NCBI RefSeq assembly: GCF_003858635.1
Contig: NZ_RQJO01000009.1
Coordinates: forward strand, 124,001-188,000
Source: Larkinella rosea
GTDB lineage: Bacteria; Bacteroidota; Bacteroidia; Cytophagales; Spirosomataceae
Direction: 5' to 3'
DNA: 64,000 nt
The notes under the pieces were generated by a model, which was not told where the DNA came from, ran no database searches, and saw only the letters and a program-made list of their open reading frames with translations. This document shows, piece by piece, positions 57,149 through 64,000 of the stretch (positions within the stretch are counted from its first letter, which is position 1; each line of letters opens with the position of its first letter). The translations under genes were made by a program, and so were the position numbers.

Positions 57149-58036
57149 TTATTGTTGCGCGAGCGCTTCGGCACCGCCGACAATTTCGAGGATTTCCTTG
57201 GTAATGGCCGCCTGACGAGTCCGGTTGTAAACCAGTTTGAGTTCTTTCAACAACTCCCCGGCATTTTCAGTGGCCTTGTCCATCGCCGTCATCCGAGCGC
57301 CGTGTTCCGATGCGTTGGATTCCAAAACGGCTTTATACAACTGAATTTTCAGCGTTTTCGGAATCAGTTCGGTAATGATTTCCTCTTCCGAAGGTTCAAA
57401 GATGTAGTTGACATTGTTCGCTTTGGTAGCCGAATGCGTCGGTGCTGCCACGATCGGCAGGAATTGCTCGGTACGAATGATCTGCGTCGCGACGTTCTTA
57501 AACTCATTGAAGACAATTTCCACTACATCGTATTGACCCGCCGTGAAAGCCGCCATTACCTCTTCGGCAGCTGCCCGAACTTTGGCAAAGCTCAACGACT
57601 GAAACGTATCAATAAAATGGGTATTGACCGTAAAACCCCGGCGTTGAAACGCTTCTGCGCCTTTTTTGCCGATGGCCATAATTTCGACATTGCCCCGACG
57701 CGCCTGTTCCGCGTAGCGGTTATTGATCACGGAAAGCGCTTCCTTGAGCACGTTGGTGTTGAACGCCCCGGCCAAACCACGATCCGAGGTTACCACAATG
57801 AGCAGCACCTTTTCGATCGGGCGAATCTGGTTGTACGGACTTTCGGCCGCCAGTTCGGCACCGGCCGCCACCGTGCTCAGCATGTCGCTGAGTTTACGGG
57901 CGTAGGGGCGCATCTGAATGATATTGTCCTGTGCCCGGCGCAACTTAGCCGCAGCCACCATTTTCATGGCTTTGGTAATCTGCTGCGTCGAGATGATAGA
58001 AGTAATCCGGCTTCGTACTTCTTTTAATGAGGCCAT
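57149..58036 (-). CDS. atpG: ATP synthase F1 subunit gamma
   Basis: Central rotor shaft of the F1 part of ATP synthase at the inner membrane. N-terminal helix MASLKEVRSRITSIISTQQIT and KMVAAAKLRRAQ, the core TSDRGLAGAFNTNV and the C-terminal helix RMTAMDKATENAGELLKELKLVYNRTRQAAIT are characteristic. 295 residues. Follows atpA by 77 bases with an intra-operon hairpin between, and ends at a terminator. Confidence 0.97.
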   Translation of the reverse strand: MASLKEVRSRITSIISTQQITKAMKMVAAAKLRRAQDNIIQMRPYARKLSDMLSTVAAGAELAAESPYNQIRPIEKVLLIVVTSDRGLAGAFNTNVLKEALSVINNRYAEQARRGNVEIMAIGKKGAEAFQRRGFTVNTHFIDTFQSLSFAKVRAAAEEVMAAFTAGQYDVVEIVFNEFKNVATQIIRTEQFLPIVAAPTHSATKANNVNYIFEPSEEEIITELIPKTLKIQLYKAVLESNASEHGARMTAMDKATENAGELLKELKLVYNRTRQAAITKEILEIVGGAEALAQQ

Positions 58037-58049
58037 TGTTGTCAGTTGT

Positions 58050-58092
58050 GGCTTTTGGGGTTCGAGACGTTAATTCCCGAACCCCAAAAGCC
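58050..58092 (-). promoter_or_regulatory. Intra-operon hairpin between atpA and atpG
   Basis: Arms ggcttttggggttcg and its complement (15 bp perfect, 58050-58064 and 58078-58092) with a 13-base loop, inside the 77-base gap. It has no long T-run, so it more likely tunes RNA processing or the ratio of alpha to gamma than ends transcription. Confidence 0.7.
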
Positions 58093-58113
58093 TATATTTC
58101 AAAACTTGAAATG

Positions 58114-59691
58114 TTAAGCGTAACGAACTGCCAGTTCCGTCGCCACTTTCTTGATAACGGCAATGATGCTGTCGTCAAGTTTGCCGGCACGAAGCTGATC
58201 GAGGGTACTTTGGTATTGCGTCGTCAGCAGAATAGAGAATTCAGTTTCGAATTCTTTCACCTTATTGACGGGCACTTTGTCGAGAAAACCGTTGGTCGAG
58301 GCCAGAATGATCGCAACCTGGTGTTCCACCAATACCGGCGAATACTGCGGTTGTTTCAGAATTTCCTGGTTCCGGCGACCGCGCTCGATGGTCAGTTTCG
58401 TCGAGGCATCAAGGTCCGAACCAAATTTGGCAAACGCTTCCAGCTCGCGGAACTGCGCCTGATCCAGTTTCAGTGTACCGGCCACTTTCTTCATCGACTT
58501 GATCTGGGCGTTACCACCCACCCGCGATACCGAGATACCCACGTTGATGGCGGGCCGGATACCGGAGTTGAAGAGGTTGGTTTCCAGGAAGATCTGTCCG
58601 TCCGTAATTGAAATTACGTTTGTTGGAATATACGCCGAAACGTCACCCGCCTGGGTTTCGATGATCGGAAGCGCCGTCAGCGAACCACCTCCTTTGACTT
58701 TGCCCTTCAGCGAAGGTGGCAGGTCATTCATGGTAGCCGCAATGGCGTCGTTGTTGATGATCTTAGCCGCCCGCTCCAGCAGACGGCTGTGCAGGTAGAA
58801 AACGTCTCCCGGATAGGCTTCGCGGCCCGGTGGGCGACGCAGCAGCAGCGATACTTCGCGGTACGATACGGCCTGTTTCGACAAGTCATCGTATACCACC
58901 AGGGCCGGACGACCCGTATCCCGGAAGTACTCACCAATGGCAGCACCCGTAAACGGCGCAAAGAATTGCATCGGCGACGGGTCAGCGGCAGGAGCGGCCA
59001 CAATTACCGTATAAGCCATCGCTCCGGCCCGGCGCAGGGTTGCTTCCACCTGCTTAACGGTCGATGCTTTCTGGCCACAGGCTACGTAGATACAGAAAAC
59101 CGGCTGGCCTTTGTCGTAAAATTCCTTTTGATTAATGATGGTGTCGATTGCCACGGCGGTTTTGCCCGTCTGGCGGTCACCAATGATCAATTCGCGCTGA
59201 CCCCGACCGATGGGAATCATGGCGTCGATGGATTTGATACCGGTTTGCAGCGGTTCGGTTACCGGCTGACGGAAAATTACCCCCGGTGCTTTCCGCTCCA
59301 GCGGCATGGCAAACGTTTCGCCAACGATCGGTCCTAAACCGTCGATGGGAATACCGAGTGTATTGACAACGCGCCCCAGAATGCCTTCGCCAACATTGAC
59401 GTAAGCAATCTGATTCGTCCGCTTTACCGTGTCACCTTCTTTAACTTCGCTGTAGTCACCCAGCAATACGGTTCCGACGTTGTCTTCTTCGAGGTTCAGG
59501 GCTAATGCCTGTAATCCGTTTTCAAACACCAGCAATTCACCGGCCTGGACTTTGGAAAGTCCGTAAATGCGGGCTACCCCGTCACCGATCTGCAATACCG
59601 TACCGATTTCCTCGAGTTCGGCGGTGGTTCTGGAGTTCGATAGCTGTTCCCGGAGAATGGCCGAAACCTCGTCGGGTCTAACTGATACCAT
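58114..59691 (-). CDS. atpA: ATP synthase F1 subunit alpha
   Basis: Regulatory/catalytic-interface subunit of F1-ATPase. Walker [15 protein letters not shown], the alpha signature [20 protein letters not shown], and C-terminal domain ending ATELAVRYA. 525 residues. Starts [14 protein letters not shown] near the N-terminus. Followed by atpG only; the genes for delta, b, c and a do not lie upstream, where a divergent FKBP gene begins instead. An exact -7 promoter box is at 59736-59743. Confidence 0.98.
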   Translation of the reverse strand: MVSVRPDEVSAILREQLSNSRTTAELEEIGTVLQIGDGVARIYGLSKVQAGELLVFENGLQALALNLEEDNVGTVLLGDYSEVKEGDTVKRTNQIAYVNVGEGILGRVVNTLGIPIDGLGPIVGETFAMPLERKAPGVIFRQPVTEPLQTGIKSIDAMIPIGRGQRELIIGDRQTGKTAVAIDTIINQKEFYDKGQPVFCIYVACGQKASTVKQVEATLRRAGAMAYTVIVAAPAADPSPMQFFAPFTGAAIGEYFRDTGRPALVVYDDLSKQAVSYREVSLLLRRPPGREAYPGDVFYLHSRLLERAAKIINNDAIAATMNDLPPSLKGKVKGGGSLTALPIIETQAGDVSAYIPTNVISITDGQIFLETNLFNSGIRPAINVGISVSRVGGNAQIKSMKKVAGTLKLDQAQFRELEAFAKFGSDLDASTKLTIERGRRNQEILKQPQYSPVLVEHQVAIILASTNGFLDKVPVNKVKEFETEFSILLTTQYQSTLDQLRAGKLDDSIIAVIKKVATELAVRYA

Positions 59692-59735
59692 ATGAGTGGA
59701 AGAATCGTTTTATGATGGTTCTAAGAATTCGGGTG

Positions 59736-59743
59736 CAAAGTTA
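59736..59743 (-). promoter_or_regulatory. Promoter -7 box for atpA-atpG
   Basis: Reverse-strand TAACTTTG followed by CACCC matches TAnnTTTG; a TTTT box 20 bases upstream is a fair -33. Leader of about 40 bases. Confidence 0.6.
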
Positions 59744-59904
59744 CGCACTAAATTTCACTAAAACAGACGTTATCAAGAAAATTCATCGCTAAAGTTTATA
59801 CTTTTCTAAGAATTGGGGATCTGGGTTTGGGGAATATGGACCCGGATGGTTTTAATCGCATTTTAACGGCTTGGGAGTCGTCGCTCAAAAAAATTAACAA
59901 TAAT

Positions 59905-59912
59905 TAACTTTG
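59905..59912 (+). promoter_or_regulatory. Possible promoter -7 box for FKBP gene
   Basis: TAACTTTG matches TAnnTTTG, but it is 233 bases before the start codon and has no visible -33 element. Confidence 0.35.
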
Positions 59913-60145
59913 GCTAGTTGAGATACTAACATTTGTTTTTTACTTTAGTGAGTTGTGAGCATTTCAGAGTCAGACAGCGGTTTTGTTGGTTGATCGATTT
60001 GTCCGTCGGAGACGCCCGCTAACCCTTGCCCGTCGCCATTCATCAATAATTTGTTTTATTAAATCCCGCTATTGCCAAACTTTTGACTCACATCTTTACG
60101 TTTTCAGCTTAAGCACTTTTTGAATACAACTTTTGTATCGAACAC

Positions 60146-60898
60146 ATGACGATTAAACAATGGACTTTGGCCGGCCTGCTGTCGGCTGTAATGGTAACGG
60201 GTCAGGTCGTGGCTCAAACGAAAAAGCCGGCTGTGAAGCCTAAACCGAAAGCTCCGGCAGGTGCTGCCGTTCCGGGAACTTCTTCCCCTCTCAAACTAAA
60301 TAATGCCATTGATTCCGTTAGTTATAGCATTGGAGTGAATGTTGGGTTAGGTTTGAAACAGCAAAATCTGGGCAATGCGAACCTTCAGGCCCTGACAAAA
60401 GCGTTGCAGGATGCCCTTCAGACGCAGAATACGCAGATTGCTCCGGAGCAGGCCAACCGGATCATTCAGGAGTTTTTTATGAAGGAACGCTCGGCAAAAG
60501 CGGACGCCAACAAGAAGATCGGGGAGCAGTTTCTGGCTGAAAATAAAAAGAAGCCCGGCGTTAAAATTACCGCCAGCGGTTTGCAATACGAAATTGTAAA
60601 AGAAGGTACCGGTCCGAAGCCGATGACCACCGATACCGTTAAAGCACATTACACCGGACGACTCATTGACGGAACGGTTTTTGACAGTTCCGTTGAACGG
60701 GGGCAACCGCTCGAAATTCCAGTCAATCAGGTGATTCAGGGCTGGAGTGAAGCGTTGCAGTTGATGCCGGTCGGTTCAAAATGGAAACTCTTTATTCCGT
60801 CGGCACTGGCGTATGGCCCGCAGGGAACCGGTCCGCAGATCGGGCCGAATTCAACGCTCGTTTTTGATATTGAATTATTGGAAATAGTGAAGAAGTAA
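60146..60898 (+). CDS. FKBP-type peptidyl-prolyl isomerase, exported
   Basis: Periplasmic folding catalyst of the FkpA/Mip type. Signal peptide MTIKQWTLAGLLSAVMVTGQ, a Lys/Pro/Ala linker (KKPAVKPKPKAPAG), the dimerising FKBP_N helical domain (NAIDSVSYSIGVNVGLGLK to about residue 135), and the FKBP domain with TVKAHYTGRLIDGTVFDSS, EIPVNQVIQGWSEALQLM and IPSALAYGPQ. 250 residues. Decayed inverted repeat follows before the protease gene. Confidence 0.95.
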   Translation: MTIKQWTLAGLLSAVMVTGQVVAQTKKPAVKPKPKAPAGAAVPGTSSPLKLNNAIDSVSYSIGVNVGLGLKQQNLGNANLQALTKALQDALQTQNTQIAPEQANRIIQEFFMKERSAKADANKKIGEQFLAENKKKPGVKITASGLQYEIVKEGTGPKPMTTDTVKAHYTGRLIDGTVFDSSVERGQPLEIPVNQVIQGWSEALQLMPVGSKWKLFIPSALAYGPQGTGPQIGPNSTLVFDIELLEIVKK

Positions 60899-61040
60899 TA
60901 ATGGAATGATTGGATGGTCAGCTGGTTAAATAATGGTTAAAAATGGCTGAAAGGTTGAAAATGGTTGGATTGTTTTACCCATTTTACAGTTATTCAGTCA
61001 CCTAATCATCCTTAGCCAGTAAGCCATTCACCCCTGATTA
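60899..61040. repeat. Low-complexity decayed inverted repeat (element i)
   Basis: Between the FKBP and protease genes the left half is made of variants of atggttaaa and aatgattgg, and the right half (taatcatcc, ttagccag, agccattcacc) reads roughly as its reverse complement at about two-thirds identity. It resembles the cleaner elements a-e in starting after the stop codon and in arm composition. Confidence 0.5.
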
Positions 61041-61079
61041 GTTAAGAGTGATGCTACATTAATCATACGAAAGAGGAGC

Positions 61080-63158
61080 ATGAGAAAGTACCTCATTACA
61101 CTAGTCCCGGTGCTGATGCTAAGCCTTCAGCCGGGTCCACAGGCAGGGATGTCAGCGGTGCCGCTGCCTCCTCCAAGCGCTGACGATCTGAAACCGTCGG
61201 TGTCGCAGGAACATGTCGAACAACTGGTCGCGCGCTTGCTGACGACTCATCACTACCGCAAAGTGAAACTGAACGACTCCCTGTCGTCGGTCGTTTTCGA
61301 CAATTATCTCAAAGAATTAGACGGTAATAAAGCCTATTTTCTGGCTTCAGACGTGAACACGTTTGAGAAATACCGCAATAACATCGACGATCAATTGATC
61401 AATGGTGAGTTGACCGCTGCTTACGATATTTACAATGTTTTCCGGAAACGCTATCAGGAGCGGAATAAATTTGTTCAGGAGAACATGGTAAAACCGTTTG
61501 ATTTCACCGTCGATGAGACGTTCAATACCGACCGCGAGAAAGCCAATTGGCCGAAAAGCATCGACGAACAGAACGATCTGTGGCGTAAACTGCTAAAAAA
61601 CCAGTCGCTCGAACTGAAACTGACCGGCAAAGCCGACACCTCGGTGGTCAACAGCATGAAGTCGCGGTACAAAAACCTCGATCGGTACATGAACCGGATC
61701 AAAGCCGAGGATGTGTTCCAGATCTACATGAACTCGTTTGCCGAATCACTCGATCCGCACACGAACTATATGTCGCCCCGTTCGGCCGATCGCTTTAATC
61801 AGGAGATGAGCGCATCGTTGGAAGGAATCGGAGCCTTGTTGCAGGAAGATGGTGACTACATCAAAATTTCCGAGGTAATTCCCGGCGGCCCGGCTTTCAA
61901 AAGCAAACTCCTGACGAAAGGCGATAAGATTCTGGCGGTTGCGCAGGGCGACGGTCAATTTGTAAACATTGTCGGCTACCAGGTCGATGACGCGGTCAAA
62001 CTGATCAAAGGCCCCAAAGGAACGACCGTCCGGATGCATATTCAGTCGCTGGACGCCATTGCCGGTGCTCCGCCGAAGGAAATCAGACTGGTCCGCGAAA
62101 AAATCAAGCTGGAAGAACAACGCGCCAAAAAAGAAGTGATCGAAGTTACCCAGAACCAGAAAAAATACAAATTGGGTGTCATCACGATCCCGGTTTTCTA
62201 CCGTGATTTTGAAGGTGCCCGCAAACGCGAAGAAGGATACGCCAGCACAACCGGCGACGTTCAGCGGTATTTGAATGAACTCAAAACCGAGAAAGTAGAC
62301 GGCGTGGTGATCGATTTGCGTGACAACGGGGGTGGATCGCTCACCGAAGCCATTACGCTGACCGGTTTGTTCATCTCGCGCGGCCCGGTGGTTCAGGTGA
62401 AAGAAGCGCAGGGTGATATCGAGGTGCAAACTGACCCGGATCCGTCGATTGTTTATGACGGTCCGCTGGCCGTGATGGTCAATCGGTTTAGTGCGTCGGC
62501 ATCCGAAATTTTTGCCGCTGCCATTCAGGATTACAAACGCGGTTTGATTATCGGAAGCCAGACCTACGGCAAAGGAACCGTTCAGACGATGGTTGACCTG
62601 AACACCTGGTTGAAGGAAGCGGATAAAGTAGGGCAGGTCAAGATGACAATTGCCAAATTCTACCGCATCAATGGCAGCAGCACGCAGCACAAAGGTGTTA
62701 CACCGGATATTGAATTTCCATCGGCCTTCAGCGCGGAAGAATTTGGCGAAAGCTCGCAACCCAGCGCCTTGCCCTGGGACCAGATTGCTTCGGCACGCTT
62801 TGAAGTTACCCGCAGTCTGGACGATAAAATTATCAATAAATTACGTGACCGGTATGAACAACGGCTGAAATCAGATTCCGACATGAAGCAGTTGATCGCC
62901 GATTTTGCGGAACTGAAGAGGGCCAAAGAAAAAACCGTTGTATCACTCCAGGAATCGAAACGGAAGAAAGAACGCGACGACGCTGAAAAACGCCGGAAGT
63001 CGATCAGCGCTTCCGCCGGTGAGCCGGTAGCGACGAACGATTCGTCGACACCCGCCAAAGATCCGAAGGATGCTAAAGCCCCGAAAAAGGATTTATTCCT
63101 GGATGAGTGCGGTAAAGTACTGGCCGATTACATCGCCTTTACGAAGAATCCGCAGTAA
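61080..63158 (+). CDS. prc: Tail-specific S41 protease (Prc/Tsp-type)
   Basis: Periplasmic C-terminal-processing serine protease. Signal peptide ending AGMSA, an N-terminal Tsp domain (SQEHVEQLVARLLTTHHYRKVKL), PDZ domain at about 240-330, and S41 catalytic domain with Ser473 in NRFSASASEIFAA and Lys498 in GSQTYGKGTVQ (spacing of 25 as in E. coli Tsp). The C-terminal DUF3340 part has a long charged helix (KRKKERDDAEKRRKS). 692 residues. The RBS aggag lies 4 bases before the ATG, unusual here where most genes lack one. A strong terminator follows. Confidence 0.95.
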   Translation: MRKYLITLVPVLMLSLQPGPQAGMSAVPLPPPSADDLKPSVSQEHVEQLVARLLTTHHYRKVKLNDSLSSVVFDNYLKELDGNKAYFLASDVNTFEKYRNNIDDQLINGELTAAYDIYNVFRKRYQERNKFVQENMVKPFDFTVDETFNTDREKANWPKSIDEQNDLWRKLLKNQSLELKLTGKADTSVVNSMKSRYKNLDRYMNRIKAEDVFQIYMNSFAESLDPHTNYMSPRSADRFNQEMSASLEGIGALLQEDGDYIKISEVIPGGPAFKSKLLTKGDKILAVAQGDGQFVNIVGYQVDDAVKLIKGPKGTTVRMHIQSLDAIAGAPPKEIRLVREKIKLEEQRAKKEVIEVTQNQKKYKLGVITIPVFYRDFEGARKREEGYASTTGDVQRYLNELKTEKVDGVVIDLRDNGGGSLTEAITLTGLFISRGPVVQVKEAQGDIEVQTDPDPSIVYDGPLAVMVNRFSASASEIFAAAIQDYKRGLIIGSQTYGKGTVQTMVDLNTWLKEADKVGQVKMTIAKFYRINGSSTQHKGVTPDIEFPSAFSAEEFGESSQPSALPWDQIASARFEVTRSLDDKIINKLRDRYEQRLKSDSDMKQLIADFAELKRAKEKTVVSLQESKRKKERDDAEKRRKSISASAGEPVATNDSSTPAKDPKDAKAPKKDLFLDECGKVLADYIAFTKNPQ

Positions 63159-63171
63159 GGCCTTTTTAGAT

Positions 63172-63217
63172 AAAAACAAAAAACCGTGTCGAGCAGCTCG
63201 ACACGGTTTTTTGTTTT
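63172..63217 (+). terminator. Terminator after S41 protease gene
   Basis: Near-perfect palindrome with stem aaaaccgtgtcgagc and its complement, with A-run before and T-run after. Bidirectional type; 14 bases after the stop codon. Confidence 0.9.
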
Positions 63218-63358
63218 TGTGCAACTGGCGAATTCCACTGGTCAATGAAAGCGTGCCGTTGAGCTATCGTTTCTTGCATATCGTCAATCTAATTTTCCTG
63301 CCAAAATTGATATCATTAATTTGAAGACTCGTTTGGCTCACGCTATTCTCTTTCTTCC

Positions 63359-63826
63359 ATGCCGAAATACACCTTATCGATCAACGGAAAAAAACACACG
63401 GTGGAAGCCGACGCCCAAATGCCCCTGCTTTGGGTCATTCGGGACCTGGTGGGCCTGACGGGAACCAAATACGGTTGCGGCATTGCCCAATGTGGTGCCT
63501 GTACCGTCCACTTCAACGGGGCACCGATCCGGTCCTGTTCGTTTCCGGTATCAGCCGCCACGGGTCAGCCGATCACCACCATTGAAGGGATCTCGAAGGA
63601 CAACTCGCATCCCGTGCAAAAAGCCTGGATTGCCGAGCAGGTGCCCCAATGCGGGTATTGCCAAAGCGGGCAGATTATGTCGGCTGTCGCCCTGCTAAAG
63701 ACCAATCCGCATCCCACCGATGCGGAAATTGATGCGGCCATGCAGGGAAATATCTGCCGTTGCGGCACCTACCAACGTATCCGAAAAGCGATCAAATCGG
63801 CTGCTGGTGCAACCAGCCTAAAATAA
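63359..63826 (+). CDS. (2Fe-2S) subunit of IorAB-type molybdenum hydroxylase
   Basis: Small iron-sulfur subunit of the xanthine dehydrogenase family, similar to isoquinoline 1-oxidoreductase alpha. The N-terminal plant-type [2Fe-2S] site uses Cys40, Cys45, Cys48 and Cys60 ([14 protein letters not shown]), and the second, helical site uses Cys98, Cys101, Cys133 and Cys135 ([21 protein letters not shown]). 155 residues. It is followed 5 bases later by the large molybdopterin subunit, so they form one operon that runs out of the window. Electrons probably go to a cytochrome c, as in related systems. Confidence 0.95.
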   Translation: MPKYTLSINGKKHTVEADAQMPLLWVIRDLVGLTGTKYGCGIAQCGACTVHFNGAPIRSCSFPVSAATGQPITTIEGISKDNSHPVQKAWIAEQVPQCGYCQSGQIMSAVALLKTNPHPTDAEIDAAMQGNICRCGTYQRIRKAIKSAAGATSLK

Positions 63827-63831
63827 TTCTG

Positions 63832-64000
63832 ATGAAAAACCGTAACCAGAAACGATCCCGACGGGATTTTATCCGTTCGGCCGGACTTTCCGGTATGACC
63901 CTGATGCTTGGGATTTCTGCACCGGTTCTGGGTAAGCCGACAACGGAAATCATCAATCTATTGTCGGCGGATGACCGGGGCACGGAGCTTATTGCCTGGA
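63832..64000 (+). CDS. Molybdopterin-binding large subunit of IorAB-type hydroxylase (3' partial)
   Basis: Only the first 56 codons are in the window. The N-terminus MKNRNQKRSRRDFIRSAGL is a twin-arginine signal, as in IorB-type aldehyde/isoquinoline oxidoreductase large subunits, so the enzyme is exported fully folded with its molybdenum cofactor. Immediately after the [2Fe-2S] subunit gene. The rest lies beyond the right edge, so the assignment rests on the context and the Tat start. Confidence 0.85.
   Translation, partial: MKNRNQKRSRRDFIRSAGLSGMTLMLGISAPVLGKPTTEIINLLSADDRGTELIAW

Larger units (their letters stand above)
59692..60145. other. Divergent intergenic region atpA / FKBP gene
   Basis: About 450 bases with no gene. 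It contains the atpA promoter (59736-59743) and a + strand TAACTTTG box (59905-59912). The remaining sequence shows no strong hairpin. Confidence 0.7.

Noticed and set aside
61746-62759. 337-codon frame opposite the S41 protease
   Set aside because: Antisense shadow of conserved protease codons; composition implausible (Phe, His, Arg rich).
1-64000. tRNA or rRNA genes
   Set aside because: I looked for T-loop GGTTCGA-type patterns with cloverleaf context and conserved rRNA segments and saw none; a tRNA scan would settle it.

Overview
The window is a chromosomal segment of a member of the Bacteroidota, most likely order Cytophagales and close to Spirosomataceae (Spirosoma/Larkinella type). This rests on two SusC/SusD outer-membrane uptake pairs, a glycosidase with a C-terminal type IX secretion tail, MenA (menaquinone), several Bacteroidota-only families (DUF2851, DUF6134, DUF6807, DUF1080, DUF4136), almost no Shine-Dalgarno sequences, and promoters of the Bacteroidota form TAnnTTTG with a TTTG-like box 19-21 bases upstream. 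I see no rRNA, tRNA, CRISPR array, insertion sequence or phage gene. The genus is an inference.

Layout. 1-9.3 kb: a sugar-utilisation locus on the + strand (SusC, SusD, Tat-exported TIM-barrel isomerase/epimerase, DUF1080 3-keto-glycoside hydrolase, Tat-exported Gfo/Idh/MocA oxidoreductase, DUF6807). 9.5-18.2 kb: two small unknown genes, a DJ-1/PfpI protein, a CpsB/YwqE-like PHP protein with altered metal ligands, rmlC and pyrF on divergent promoters, DUF2851, a DUF892 ferritin-like protein, a small membrane protein, and a CCA-adding enzyme coupled to a degenerate YrdC/Sua5 protein. 18.3-23.4 kb: a DUF433/DUF5615 toxin-antitoxin-like pair, a GH140-like glycosidase, a PD40 protein gene broken by one in-frame stop, DUF2905, and a large exported unknown protein. 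23.6-34.7 kb: argS, glutathione peroxidase, menA, an Asp/Glu racemase, a 1042-residue GH9 enzyme with a T9SS tail, and ileS. 35-47 kb: a reduced sigma/anti-sigma pair, a BNR sialidase-like protein, a class-3 lipase-like protein, and a four-gene operon SusC-SusD-esterase-CocE hydrolase behind a palindromic operator/promoter. 47-64 kb: DUF6134, GH20 hexosaminidase, di-heme cytochrome c, APC permease, orphan LytTR regulator, M23 peptidase, DUF4136, YceI, zinc ribbon, atpG-atpA, FKBP isomerase, S41 protease, and the first two genes of an IorAB-type molybdenum hydroxylase.

The most unusual signal is between the genes. Several intergenic gaps are filled, from directly after one stop codon to a few bases before the next start, by long near-perfect inverted repeats. 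Their sequences are unrelated to one another, but each arm is itself made of short degenerate tandem repeats (5758-5850, 6602-6693, 8158-8237, 26051-26121; decayed forms at 13702-13801 and 60899-61040; a bidirectional one at 31127-31219). A purine-rich one lies inside the ileS reading frame (33947-34029). I know of no established name for this class.

Start codons were moved from the longest frame where a promoter box, signal peptide or family N-terminus argued for it. All functional calls are from reading the sequence; no database search was run.
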